Positions 12,102-23,273 of a DNA stretch of 64,000 nt are shown in pieces (position 1 is the stretch's first letter; every line of letters starts with the position of its first letter). This stretch comes from Gloeopeniophorella convolvens (Eukaryota > Basidiomycota > Agaricomycetes > Russulales). The stretch is taken from NCBI GenBank assembly GCA_022496205.1, contig WTXD01000028.1, positions 1 through 64,000 of the forward strand, written 5' to 3'. The position numbers and the translations under genes were made by a program. The notes beneath the pieces were generated by a model that saw only the letters and a list, made by a program, of their open reading frames with translations, was not told the DNA's origin and ran no database searches.

Positions 12102-13235
12102 TCGGTGAATAGCGTCCAGTTCAGTCTTGAAAGTGGCACGGGAGTCTTGACACGAAAGCGAAGACCAAGCATTTTCCAGGTACTTCAGACGGGGAGCAGC
12201 GACAGACCGCCAATATTCATCCGCACTGCCAAGGTCAGCAATGTTTCTCTGGCTCAGATTTCACGAAAAGCGTACCTCTCTGACCGGGACGCAGAAGTGC
12301 CCAATATACCGTCCCCGGGAGCCGACGATCGAGAATCTGGCGAAGGTACGCGGTCCAGCTGGCCAACTTCGTGGATGGGAACAGAGGTCATTATGGCAAT
12401 GATTATTGTCGCGAGGTCCAAAAAGTCAGGGTGATTGCTGAATCCAAGCCCGCGAGTGGTGGTGTTGAAGTGAAGTCGCGGTGGTGGCGGTGGACGCGTG
12501 GACGCGAATTCCTCGGAACCGAGACGCGTCCGAGTCGACGCGTCGCGACGCGTCGCGTGCGCGCTTGCAATTGGTCACGCCAGTGCCGCAATCGGGCCAC
12601 AGAAGATTCGACTCCTTACATAAATAAAGAGAATCGGAGCCGAGGCTGCCACCAACGGTTTGAAACCAGCATCTCGGACTTGGACCAAGAACAGCGCAGC
12701 ATGCACTCAGACTTGAACTTGACATCGAGCGCCATGATACTCTCAGTGGCATCTCCAAGGACCAGTACTAGAAATCGTGGCGGGCGTAGGCCAACCGAGC
12801 GCAGGGGTCGCGCGTGTGATGACGTCAAAATGATCTGAGCCTGGAGGCATTTCCGTCAAGAGGTGCAGGCCCGGATTGCGCGTGTGAGGTCTCGTGCACA
12901 TGTTTACGTCGAGCTCGCCGCCATACTTCAAGCTTCAAGCCCCAAGTCAAACATATATCAACTCAAGCTGAAGTAACTACCAACAACTTCGACAAAAAGT
13001 ACAAAACAAGCCGAAACAACAAATTTGGAATTCAATCCGAAGCACTATTATCAATTAGAGTTCGTCCACTCGGTCCAGACCATCTCTCCCGATCAGTAAG
13101 TTCTTTGAAGGAATGGGTTCCGCGCCACAGCCACGCCACAGAACGGGCTGTCGTATGTTAGAACCGGACAGCATCGATGACAGGTGATGGGCGCGTACGG
13201 AAGATTAGGAGAATACTGTTCGATTCGAGGTGCTC
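12102..13235. other. intergenic with ACGCGT-rich cluster
   Basis: No gene was recognised, apart from a possible short 5' extension of the F-box relic up to about 12230. At 12490-12560 there are four ACGCGT hexamers within 60 bases (12494, 12524, 12538, 12548), embedded in further GACGCG/CGCGTC sequence. Confidence 0.5.
12490..12560. promoter_or_regulatory. cluster of four ACGCGT (MluI-box-like) hexamers
   Basis: ACGCGT starts at 12494, 12524, 12538 and 12548. ACGCGT is the MCB element bound by the Mbp1/Swi6-type MBF factor in fungi (known for yeasts). It lies about 390-450 bases upstream of the F-box relic that starts at 12101. A role here is inference only; the hexamer is its own reverse complement and is enriched in CpG-rich DNA. 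Confidence 0.35.
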
Positions 13236-13975
13236 TCAAATCCCGAGGAAGCCGAGAATGACGACGAAGTTCAAGCCGGAGAGGGTGACGATCAGACCGC
13301 CGAGGAGAGTGTTGAGAGTCAGCTTGACGACGACAAGGAGCTCATCGACGAGGTGGACAACGACGTTCAGGAGGCTTCCGAGGGCGATACTAAGGGTGGA
13401 CCAGTCAGACACGAGTCAATCCCTATATGTACCATCGGCACAAAACTCACCCGAGGGGAGAGAAGGCAGGCCTGAACGCAGACGTAGCGAAAGGAGCAGC
13501 CGGGGTCAGAGCAGCCTAAAGATAGCGGTGATATTAAAACCCAAGAAAGTAGGTAATTGCGCAAGTAACGCACGCTGAAGACGTTGGCGAGAGGCTGGAG
13601 GGTGTCGGACGTGGTGCTCGTACCAGCGGGAAGGGCCTGAATCTTAGCAGCCGAGGAGCTGATCTCGCTGACAATGCTGTTGACGATGGGGCTAACATCG
13701 CTGGAAGAGGCGGTGGACGGGTTCAAGGACGCTGTGGGACACGGTGTCAGTCTCCTTCATGAATGCTTCAGCGACGTTGCAGGCCTACAAAATTGACCAG
13801 CGATGGGACCAAGCGTGGTCGCCAGCTCGTTGAGGATGGACGCAACGCTCGAGGTAGCGTCAGTCTGGCGAGCCTTCAGGCCGCTCTCCGCAGCGCGCTC
13901 CTCAACTGGGACAGCAGAGGTGAAGGTGCCGAGGGCGAGGACGGCAAAAGTGGCGATCTTGGCGATGGAGAACAT
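13236..13975 (-). CDS. small secreted protein, 4 exons, family not named
   Basis: Start chosen at 13975: the first residues MFSIAKIATFAVLALGTFTS form a clear signal peptide, with likely cleavage after TSA before VPVEERAAES. A KAR dipeptide region (GLKARQTDATSS) could be a Kex2-like processing site. Exon 1 ends in LATTLGPIA; exon 2 encodes NPSTASSSDVSPIVNSIVSE and ends QPLANVFS; exon 3 encodes AALTPAAPFATSAFRPAFS; exon 4 encodes IALGSLLNVVVHLVDELLVV and ends GFLGI. All joins keep frame with GT...AG introns of about 60 bases. The mature protein is rich in Ala, Ser, Leu and Val with a hydrophobic C-terminal half and no Cys-rich effector pattern. It resembles secreted proteins of unknown function common in wood and litter basidiomycetes. 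Confidence 0.75.
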
Positions 13976-16207
13976 TGCTAAGCAGTAGAGAGGCGGTTGA
14001 GAAAGCTTGGGAAGAGCCTGAAGATTGAAAGCTTGGTGAAGAGCCTGAGGAATGAGAGTTGAGCTCGTCCGCCTTTTATGCGAATCCGAGAACACAAATA
14101 TGGGCATGGTACCGGTGGTGCGTGTCAGTCAGAATAGCCCTACCTCCGAGGAGACAGGACCTACCTCACGGCATTGTTGCGGTTGCGTGCTTTCCAAGGC
14201 ACGGTGCGAAATGGCTCCTCACTTGCTCGTCACTCACGGTTCGAATCGTGCTGTGCGATGGCGAGGCGCCGACCTTGGACATTGAGTAACAGCTTCTCCA
14301 TACAGTGACTTCACGATTTTCGTCATCGACATGCTAAGTGACCGAAAACCTTCACGGATCAGGTGATCGTCTTGAGCCACCAGCGTTTGAGTCCAGACGT
14401 GTGGGTTTTGATCATCATGTTCCCAAAGAATAGTCCCCTCGTAGTAGAGCAGCGTGTCCATCCTGGGAAACATAGCTAGCCACCACGAGCTTCGCGGTAC
14501 CCATCAGTGGGTGAGGCCAAAATTAACGAATCAGATCGACGCGTTCAATTCGTCCAGTCCTCCGAGACGCTTGACAGCAAGCCAAGAATTTCCCAAGAGA
14601 TTCTGGAAATTGCGTCAACCTGTCAATTCGAACGATAAATCATGTAAGAGTGCCGACCAGATTCCTGGACATCCCGTGACTCCACAGTCGGGGTCATGAG
14701 ATTTGGGGCTATGGTCCTGTAAGCTGAGCAAGGCAGTGGCCCTCGGAGTTCTACGGGCAAGCAGTGAGGTCTCTGCAGTGCATGCTCCTCGCTTATGATT
14801 GAATGCAGAACCACGAGGGGACGAGGGTTTCACAAGCGAGCTCCACTTCAGCATGGTGTGCAGGAACCAAGAAAGCTCCCCTGTCAAGTACAATGACCAC
14901 GCGCGGGCATTGTACGGCACATCAGACCAAAACGTTGTTTTTGGAGGAGACTGACCAAGGCATGTTCTGGGACTTGCCTCCTGACTTAGGATTTAAGCTA
15001 ATCAGAACGATTCCTTCCTCGAGGTCTATGAGCGCCTAAGCTAGAGATGCTCCACAGTTGCACCCACGGCCGACGCGTGATGCTTCCGTACCGCCGATAT
15101 TTTGCCATAAATGTACGTTAGTTCACATACCGACGTCGGAGGGTACGTTGTGATCGGTGTGTGGACGAGACCTGACGAGACGGGGCGTCACGATGAGATA
15201 ACGCACTTGCGGCGGATTGCGGTTTGGAGAGCTCGGTATCAATAGACCATAGGACGCGTCACCGCTGAAAAAGGGCGTCACCATCGGAGCAGGGACTCTT
15301 TCCCGTGTTGCCATTCTATTTCAGGCAGCGTCACAGATGGCAGTTAAGAGTGCTCTTCTGTGATTTTCTAGTGAGGCCCTTCTAACTCACTGAAGGAATG
15401 CTACATGGGGATCCTGGTGGGAAAGTCGGACAACATCAATTCAAATCTCGGATTGGCTGTACGTACACTGAGCAGAATCTAGCACACAGGGCATCTCAGG
15501 TGCTGAAAACTGCTGGTAATCAGCTTGGCGATCAGGTGTGGATCCTTGTCAGTGCCCCTTCCTCAATCCCTGACAATTCAATATTGCTATTGTCCCGATG
15601 AGACTGTATCGCAGACGAAAAGGCACCAGCTCGGAGTGAAATGTTGGAGCGGGGAACGGGGTCTTGAGTGTGACTGCTATTAGAGTAAGAGCATCTAGGG
15701 TGGACGGCCATCCATATGCCGCGATGGTGGTGGTGAAGCAGAAGCAGAGGCGCCGAACGTCCGAGTCGACACCCATCGACGTTGACGATGAACGTGTGAG
15801 TCTTGAGAGACGTCGGCGCCGGTGCCAGCCCCTCAGGCTGCTCTAGCCTGCTAGCCTGGTCCCGGTCCCAGGTCATATATCGGGCCGGATTTGGCTGACG
15901 CCAAATGAAACGGTCAGACGGTCACGGTGGTGGACGCGCGCGAAAGTAGACGCGTCAGGACGCGGACGCGACAATCTGATGCGTCGCGTGGCACGTGCGC
16001 GCTCGGTGCCGCATCGCGAGACCCGGGCAGGACTTGTCCAACCCGATCTATGTCTTCTTCAGCCAAGTGTTCAACTTGGGTCCGAATAGTGCTGCCACAA
16101 CTTCTGATCTCTGCTTGCACGCCTAGACCTCTCTGCTCTGCCGCGAGCCCACAAGTGTTTCTATTTAACCACTCTCCCGTTCTGCCTTTCGCAATACCAA
16201 CTCTCCA
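13976..16207. other. long intergenic stretch, nothing recognised
   Basis: No open frame above about 115 codons and no domain signature. At 15930-15990 there is GACGCG-rich sequence with one ACGCGT (15950), similar to the 12.5 kb cluster and beginning with the same ggtggtggacgcg. It lies about 250 bases before the gene at 16208. Confidence 0.5.
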
Positions 16208-16957
16208 ATGGAAACCGTCGAGACTCGCCTTGAACACCTGACAGTAAGCACTTAGACTCAAGCACGAGTACTTTACGTGACTCACCTTTGGCAGGTTAAC
16301 GATGCCGAGGACGATCGTGAACTCCCGCTGAAACGTGGGGTCCAGCTCAACCCAGACAAGGTAGAAGCAGACCTTCAAAGGTACCTCGTGTCTCTCGGGG
16401 TAAGCCAGGAAACGCTCAGCACACGCTAGGCTACTTGTACTCATGTAAACGCAGCGTGCGCGCCGTTGGTTCAAAGAGATCACCCCAGAGCTCTCCAGAC
16501 GCGCCAACATCCGCTTCCCAAAACCTGTCGAGAATCATCACCAGATTTTTGGATGCCGCATCACAAGGGAATGGATCAGTGCTATCGGGAAGAGCATCAC
16601 CGAACCCCACCTTGAGAAGTTGAAGCTCGACTTTGTCGACCAGAGCCAGAGCGTGATGATGGGACTCTACTACATAACGGCCCTGACGTCCATCCCGCTC
16701 GAGATCGACTTTGCCATCCTACCGTCTCCGGAGCCGGGCGAAGAATTGCCAGATATCGAGAGCCACCTCGTTCTGGACTCCGGGGACATGCTGAAGATAT
16801 ATGGATTCTGCGCATCTGCACGGACCACGTCAAGTTGTACGAAGGGCGACCGGCGCAATTCAAGGTCAATAGGTTGGCACAACTTCTTCAGCAAGAACCA
16901 AGGTGGTATATCAGCTTCAGGTCTGAAGGGCACTGGCTGTATCCTTATATGCGGTAG
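16208..16957 (+). CDS. unrecognised protein, 3 exons, probable late frameshift
   Basis: No family recognised. Exon 1 (16208-16243) encodes METVETRLEHLT, exon 2 (16295-16399) encodes VNDAEDDRELPLKRGVQLNP and ends RYLVSLG, exon 3 starts at 16455 with RARRWFKEITPELSRRANIR. Both introns are GT...AG, 51 and 55 bases, phase 0. Exon 3 continues through FGCRITREWISAIGKSI, LEKLKLDFVDQSQSVMMGL and IPLEIDFAILPSPEPGEE. Near 16806 natural-looking protein moves to another frame (LRICTDHVKLYEGRPAQF, LLQQEPRWYISF) and stops at 16957. So there is a one-base frameshift or a sequence error in the last 50 codons. Without it the original frame runs to 16985 with unlikely composition. Predicted soluble; no signal peptide or helices. 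Confidence 0.6.
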
Positions 16958-17045
16958 ACGAGAGTCGAGAGATCGTTGTACATGAAGCCAGCTGACGCCG
17001 TAAAGATGCCACCGCCTCGCTTCCCGTAAGGCCCAGTTGATCATG

Positions 17046-17531
17046 TCATATGTAAGTGCTCCTTAATGTCGAGCTTCGGTTGGGCGGCCACGCGTTGCTT
17101 CGGGATGTATGCTTAGAGGCAACGGACTGACGTTCACGCGCGATGACGAACCTGCAGAAAGACTCGATGGAGTCTACGCGTACTGTAGCCTCCGAGAGCA
17201 CCAGTCTTGAGCCCACTGTGCCAGGTGTGCAGGCCCATGTCGCGTAAGTGAACTGTCCCGGTCGGTTTGGAAACGAGATGCCAGTGACGCGCGACCTGCC
17301 GAGGTTCCTAGTAGCTGATTCCTCTGCTAGCTGAGCAGTAAGGCGCTCGGGCCCTGGAAGAAGTTCAAGGACGATGTACGCGCCTGCTATTGGTTCGGGC
17401 ACTTTTATCGTCTCTGGTTCGATCAGCATGTAATTCAGTTGCGTGACAACATGTCGTTCGATGTGGTCGAGGAGCCTAAGGGGACCGGTGCAGCCCTCGG
17501 TCCGAGTCGCGTGGCGGATCTCGGAAGGCAC
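17046..17531 (-). CDS. possible hypothetical protein, single open frame
   Basis: A 161-codon open frame with a reasonably balanced composition (TIKVPEPIAGAYIVLELLPG, VTGISFPNRPGQFTY). No domain or relative is recognised, no paralogue exists in the window, and no supporting splice structure is seen. It overlaps the left edge of the forward duplicated arm. It may be chance. Confidence 0.25.
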   Translation of the reverse strand: MPSEIRHATRTEGCTGPLRLLDHIERHVVTQLNYMLIEPETIKVPEPIAGAYIVLELLPGPERLTAQLAEESATRNLGRSRVTGISFPNRPGQFTYATWACTPGTVGSRLVLSEATVRVDSIESFCRFVIARERQSVASKHTSRSNAWPPNRSSTLRSTYI

Positions 17532-18340
17532 AGGCGCCTATCTCATCGCGCGGTGTCGCCAAATTCTTCACCAAATACTAGCAAATAAAACCGAAGAAAG
17601 AGCCCAGCTCCAGAGGGTCCGAGCGCAATCGTCAACGACCGTCCCCGCGCGCGTCGCAGTAGGTCGCAGTCTTCGAGAACGATGTCGGGAGTTCTAATTC
17701 GTTATTCCCCGCTCCCCACCACACATCGCAAGGGTGCCGCTATGCCTTATTTCCAGTCGAAACCACCGGCTTTCTTCATCTCTGCCCCGAACACGCTCTC
17801 CAAATGCTCACCATCCTCCGCCTACGCTCCCATCGTGTGTCGGTCGTCTTTATTCTGTTCCTCATGAAAGTCCCAGGCTGCCATGGTGCTGTCTATCCTT
17901 TGATGGCTACACGATACCGCCACAAATTGACGTTGATGCCTTCTGATAACTGGTGAAACAAGCCAGGGTACGTCCCTCAGACCCATGATATTGCTCGTTC
18001 CTCTTCTCGGTACTCGTGAATGTCGACGAAGTGATGCATATATACCCCCTTTCCATCGGATGAGCTTGTCTTATCCAACAATCCTGTGGCTATTTGGAAG
18101 TGCAGCAGTTCGCCTGTTGCCTTGAGCCAAGGCTCAATGGTTCGCGATCAAGTCACGTTTGCTTGACGGTTGCTGAATCATTGTACTTTTCCTCAATCAG
18201 AATGCAAGGTTGGCTAAATCTGACTGGCGTTGCCCATGCGTACGTGAATGCCTTAATTTCCGATTGTTGCGTCTCATGTTGTTTGATGGATGGGCTTTCT
18301 CGGCGTCTTATAGCTTTATCGACTGAGATGGCTGTCCTCG
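17500..18340 (+). repeat. U block, 5' flank of subfamily I DUF6534 genes, copy 1
   Basis: Reverse complements of this block lie at 50116-51060 and 58606-59640, in each case directly upstream of a subfamily I DUF6534 gene. A short frame (TVAESLYFSSIRMQGWLNLTG here, AVAESPYLSSVRIHRWLNLAG in the others) is open in all three copies. It is not part of a recognisable protein and may be leader or promoter DNA. Confidence 0.6.
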
Positions 18341-18583
18341 ACAAACTGTAGTAACCTTCCTGCGTTGCGCCATATAGATGTGACTGACGCGACGGACAGG
18401 TACTCAAATATCCTCCTTGTTTCGTTAAACAACCGCATTTCCCTACGAGAAGTGCCGCTTGAGAGTGGATCGACATCCATAATGATCAACGTCTCGAAGG
18501 CGACCACGGGTCATAAGAGCGGTAGATCGAGTCTGAGCCACAAGACCGATATGACCCACAAAGGCGGTTTGAGCGAAGCGTGA
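18320..18583 (+). pseudogene. subfamily I DUF6534 gene with internal deletion, only last two exons left
   Basis: Exon 12 (MAVLDKL, equivalent of TAILGKL) and exon 13 (YSNILLVSLNNRISLREVPL, ending GGLSEA) are present with a GT...AG intron between. Immediately before them is the U block, which in the intact copies ends more than a kilobase earlier, upstream of exon 1. Exons 1-11 are missing. The remaining last exon aligns with those at 48556 and 57050 codon by codon. Confidence 0.75.
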
Positions 18584-19740
18584 CACTCCTCGTCGGCAAT
18601 GGATCAGAATCGTTGGTACGCCATCGACCTGTCAGTACCGGGCTACTACTAACGAACAGGATCAAAGCCATAGGCCCGAATGTGCAACCATGATGTTGTC
18701 GTGTAAATCGCGGTCTCGTCTAAATCATTTTTCCTCGCTCCGCAGTCCTATCTGTACCTGGTTTTTTCGCTACTATCCTTCGGAGGCTCTTGCCTCCCGG
18801 CCGTACGGGCTACTACATCATATGACCCGGTCCTCAGATCCCAGCACGAGCTGTCAGAGGCAAGGTTCAATATCAGAGGATGTCGATGACTATCTTAGGT
18901 GCACCTGTCACGGATACAGCTCACGAACCCCCGTCACGGGCTTATGATGCTGCAAACACGGACTCTTGCGCGATATCTCGTTTCGCGAGAATTGCACATC
19001 AGATAGGACGTGAATGAGAAAGGCTAGAACATCGAAAGCTTCAGAAGTTCCCGCATACAAATTTGCCTCAGTCACCGGCTGCTTCGAATTCGGCCAATGC
19101 CCTCGACCGTCCTTGTGTGCCCGATGCACCCGACCACGTGAGGAACAGTTATGCGGCCATCGCTCCCGCTCGGCATTTTCTCATTGGGCAACGCAGTATC
19201 GTGTCCCTACCCGGGCCCTACTACGAGCCTGAAATCGGTCCGTTCCCAGGCCTTCGTGCATGCAGGCACGCTTCGTCATTGCGCTCCCACGCACCTTGTC
19301 ACGGATCCACCAACTCCTAAGTTGCAAAGTGACAGCACCCAATTACGTGACTCCATGTGAGCAAGAGGGTCTATCAAGTTTCCGGTCAAGCCGGCGACTT
19401 GACTTTGTGTTAGGTTGATGATCGAATCACCATGAGTATTGGGCTCCGAGTCGAGCCGTCTATTTCGGACCTGTTGATCGGCTTTCTAGTTTCCACAGTT
19501 CGGCGCTGATAGGTATGTGATTTGGTCATACTCACTGCATTCCAAGCAAAGGTCGGGGATTCCTCTCGTTCAACACTTCGACACACTGCCAACTAACACC
19601 GAGTCAAATCACTATCGTTTTCGTGTCTACTGTTCCTGTACATGCTGTTGATGTATAAAGCCAACCCACGTCGCTAGCTGCTAGCCTCAGGCTCTGGAGG
19701 TGGACTTTATACGATGTTCTGCTGACACTATTTCGTAATC
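18584..19740 (+). repeat. interval between DUF6534 genes in arm C, no gene
   Basis: This matches the reverse complement of about 47560-48560 and 55860-57050. Arm comparison shows many small indels and no frame conserved in all three copies, so I read it as noncoding. Confidence 0.5.
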
Positions 19741-19749
19741 GTTGATGTA

Positions 19750-20250
19750 GCTTTTTGAATTGGTATTATCACGGACAGATGGAGCCAATGAGCGGTGCGG
19801 CTCTCCAGAAGACCAGAGACCTCTTGGGCCGTCAGGTATGCCGCGCGATCGTGCTCGCGCTCCTGATGTTGACTCCCTTCTCATCATGTAGACTAGAAAT
19901 TATAGAAGTGTTGCACACCACACTCGGTGGTGGTCTGCCCGGATGTGGCGACAACAATCATCTACTCGCAACACCCTACGTGTTACCCTACGGCACCGCC
20001 CCTCTTACTGGCGCCATTATGGGCAATTGTCGTGCAACTGTTCTTCGCACATGGCTCTGGTCCTCAGTAGAGAACTCTGACGGTGTCATCACACTATCAT
20101 CTGTCTTGTGAATAGACACCATCCCGTGAGAAGGGTGAAGATGATGACAAACGTGTGAACGATGGCGATCTCCTATGCTGCTGATCCCACCAGGCCGGAC
20201 TGACCAACGTTGCTGCAGTTAGTAATTGGAACGTCTGTCACCTTTTTGGC
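19750..20250 (+). pseudogene. DUF6534 relic, exons 4-6 region
   Basis: Reads as a decayed core exon: LEIIEVLHTTLGGGLPGCG and HLLATPYVLPYGTAPLTGAI align with LETLQTALSGADLYYW and HLATPYxSxYDTPIIGAI of live genes. A preceding piece ends in KTRDLLG before a gtatgc donor. A following piece (AGLTNVAAVSNW) resembles exon 6. Key residues of TM2 and TM3 are lost and frames are broken. A counterpart in inverse orientation lies near 55200-55850. Confidence 0.55.
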
Positions 20251-21546
20251 AGCTGCGCCAATACGCAAAACTTCTGTCAAAGTTTGTGGAGTACAGATCA
20301 GACTGTCTCACGTGGTCTATACTTCGACAGGCCGCGCGGGTATTTGGACCATTTTTTGAGTCTATTTTGGGGTAGCTGAATGTTATACACGATATACTTG
20401 CCCCTACTCTTCCGTACCGTCGACTTGGGGCTTCTTTGTTCATAAGCACACTCTGTGGGATACGCGCAGGAACACAGTAAAAGTTCCCGCCACGGAAAAG
20501 ATCCAGGGTTTTTGTGCATAGCACGATGAGTACAGGCCGCAGCTGGGCCCAACCGCTGGATGAGTTGATAGCGGCGTGCCAGGCACAGGCCTTCCGGGGA
20601 CCGGAACCCGACCACCAGTATGCGATGGGCCGCGGGCCGGATGCGACGGGACCGGCGCCATGGTTCCCCAATCGGATCGATCCGCCCAGGCGCATGATGT
20701 CCGAGTCCCCCCTCCTCGCCTCCCATCCACTTACTTTGACCGCATCACGGAGAGCTTGCTGCGAAGCCACTTTCGTCGTTGATGACCGCGTCTAGTGCCT
20801 TATTTCGAATTTCCGAGAGGGATCACACGACCCTCCCTTCACGGATGGGGTGTTGGGCCCGGGAGCACTCGCTGTTTCGGGTCCCTCACGGGTGGAGTTG
20901 GCAAGAGTTGGCATCACCAGATGTCTGCTGGTACATGAGGCACAAGTGCCGTCACCTCGCTGGATGTGTGTGAGAGGAATGTTAGACAACTACAGTACGT
21001 AATGAGGTTGCATGCGCACACGTCCACCATCCCTTTGACAAGACGCTTCAATACGTGGCTTCTGGATAGTGAGGCTATAGGATGACATTCCCACAAAGTT
21101 TGTCTCGAACAGATGGCTCTGTGGGTGAGTGCGTCTGCTTAGTCTGGGGATGTGCGTCGCCCTATGCTTGCTTGAAGCTTGAAGCTTGACGGCCCAAGCG
21201 TAGCGCCACTATGTACAACGATCATATTTATCAGCGCCCACTGCCATTGAAATGTGCTCTGTCATCTGTCAGATACACTCTCAATCCCGGCCCCGCGGGG
21301 ATCTTTTTTTCGGGTCAAATCTGAAGCTAACAGCACTGGTAGCTTACGCGCCTAACACTGTTGGAGCCGCTCAAAGTCAGTGTTCGTTAGATGGCCTTCT
21401 ACTCTTTCTTGTAGGTTTAAAAAGCGCGATTCACACAGCCTTTTGTGTAGTATGAAAGGCCGCGCAGACGCGTCCGGTACAGCCCCACCTTCGTCACAGG
21501 AGCCACCTCGAGAGCATTCCATTCGACACCAGGTTATACCTGAACA
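20251..21546 (+). other. 5' flank of the subfamily II DUF6534 gene, repeated in all arms
   Basis: This matches the reverse complement of 45900-47350 and of 53130-55200 (minus the LINE). The last 120 bases before the ATG are best conserved. The sequence ccggaaggcctgtgcctggc, read on the minus strand at about 20590, is the empty counterpart of the LINE insertion site in arm B. No gene is recognised. Confidence 0.5.
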
Positions 21547-23273
21547 ATGGCAGTCGACGCTTGCGGAGTTCCCCCTAATGTCGCCGAGATGTGAGTCTTA
21601 GCTCTGCGCCTTGCATACGCCAGAACTAATTCCTTGCTCCAGCGCAGCCCCACTTGTATGAATGCTAGTTTCCCTAGAATTCCGACTATTCATACTTCCT
21701 GAATAGCTCCTCGGGGCTGTCTGGAACTGGGCTCTGTACGGAATGCTAGTAGTTCAAGTCTGTAAGCTCCATCTTCAAAATACTCCCATTCTCATGGCTG
21801 CTTACTGGAGTATAAGACGTATACAGCTACAACTTCTCGAAAGACAGGAGGGCCATCAAGCTTCTAGGTATGTCTCTAGCATATGTATCCTCCCGGCCCG
21901 CCGTCTCACAATCGTTCACAGTTTACGGAATCTTATTTCTGGAGACACTGCAGACGATCCTCAGCGGCGCAGACCTCTACTATTGGTTCGCGGAGGGGTT
22001 TGGAAACATGAAGCACCTCGCGACTCCCTACGCGTCCGCATACGACACGCCCATCATTGATGGCATCATCTCCATGACCGTCCAATTCTTCTTCTCGTAC
22101 CGCATCTGGGTGATGAGTGGGAGGAAGAATGCCTGGCGGCTGTGCGCTGTAATATGTCTGGTAAGCCCCTGGAAATATCTCTTGTCTAGGCACCGTCATT
22201 GACATTCGTGTAAAGTTCTCTATCGTGGGCGGAGGAGGGGCACTCACTGGTGGCATCGAGGCAGGTTTAATCTGACTTGTATTACCCATAACTTAGCTCA
22301 CGCACCCAGGCCGCTATTCGCAGCAGGTTTGCCACTGGAAGAACACTGAAGATCGAGGCTATGGTACGTTGATCTCGTCTGCATCTATTCAAGCGGTCCA
22401 TCAATAGGCTCACCAACTCGCAGATTTGGCTCATCGGCAATGCTGTGTGTGACTTTCTGATCGCAGCATCTATGACCTACTACGTATGCCGCACTTCCTC
22501 ATTTATTTGCCGCATGGGCTGAAAATACTCTGCTGGGTCATAGCTGACACAGCGTGCAGTATCTGAGAATCTGCTCAGCGACCATGCCATGGCGAAGATA
22601 ATCAGGTTGGTGATCGAAACGAATGTGTTGACCAGTAAGTCGCTCCGATGCCTCAGTATATTGTACGCTTTCTTATTTGTTCGCAGCTATTGTCGGTATC
22701 GCAGCAGTGGTCGTAGTGACTGCATTTCCGGTACGTCGGTCTCGAACATATTGCGCCCCTAATATGAGCTGACACTGCCCAGGACAAGAACTGGTTCGCA
22801 TGCCCGTAGGTTTCCGTCACTCTACTCGCATAGACATTTGTGAATCATGATATGTGACACGGCATAGAACGGCAGTCCTTGGAAAGTTGTAAGCGTCCCT
22901 CCTCTCTTTGTTCGCCATTACTTTTGCCAATGGCGCGGGCAGGTACTCCAACACCCTCCTCGTCTCATTCAACAACCGCATATCCATCCGTGATATATCG
23001 TCATCGTCGGGGGCGGTGATTTTCGGATCGCGAGGGTTCGGCCTCAATTCCACCAACCCGCGGGCTGAGGGTGTTGTTCTCAATGATATAGGGATGACGA
23101 CCAGCGAAGATAGGGAAATCAAGGCTGAGTCCTTACGTGGCGCCGGTGAGACGAAGCGAGTTCCCCAGTTCATCAGTCAGTTCCTCCAATCCTCGCATGT
23201 GCGCGTTGACGAATGTTACTACAGACATAGTATAACTAGGAGGTGCATGCCTATGACAAGCGACTACCCATGA
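21547..23273 (+). CDS. DUF6534-type 7-helix membrane protein, subfamily II, arm C
   Basis: About 355 residues. Exon 1 encodes MAVDACGVPPNVAE; the 13-base exon 2 is 21643-21655 (I-A-A-P-L). Then LLGAVWNWALYGMLVVQV, VYSYNFSKDRRAIKLL, core exon with LFLETLQTILSGADLYYW and VQFFFSYRIWVMSGRK, SIVGGGGALTGGIE, AAIRSRFATGRTLKIEAM, IWLIGNAVCDFLIAAS, AKIIRLVIETNVLT, IVGIAAVVVVTAFP, DKNWFACP, TAVLGKL, and last exon YSNTLLVSFNNRISIRDI. The donor after GGIE is GCAGGT instead of GT (about 22263), while the paralogue in arm A has GTAATG there. It could be a GC-AG intron or early decay. The tail carries the SRGFGLNS and IGMTTSEDREI blocks specific to subfamily II. Confidence 0.8.

Noticed and set aside
14233..14262. 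T-loop-like ggttcgaatc suggesting a tRNA
   Set aside because: The flanking bases do not form a five-pair T stem and no acceptor, D or anticodon arm can be built upstream on either strand.
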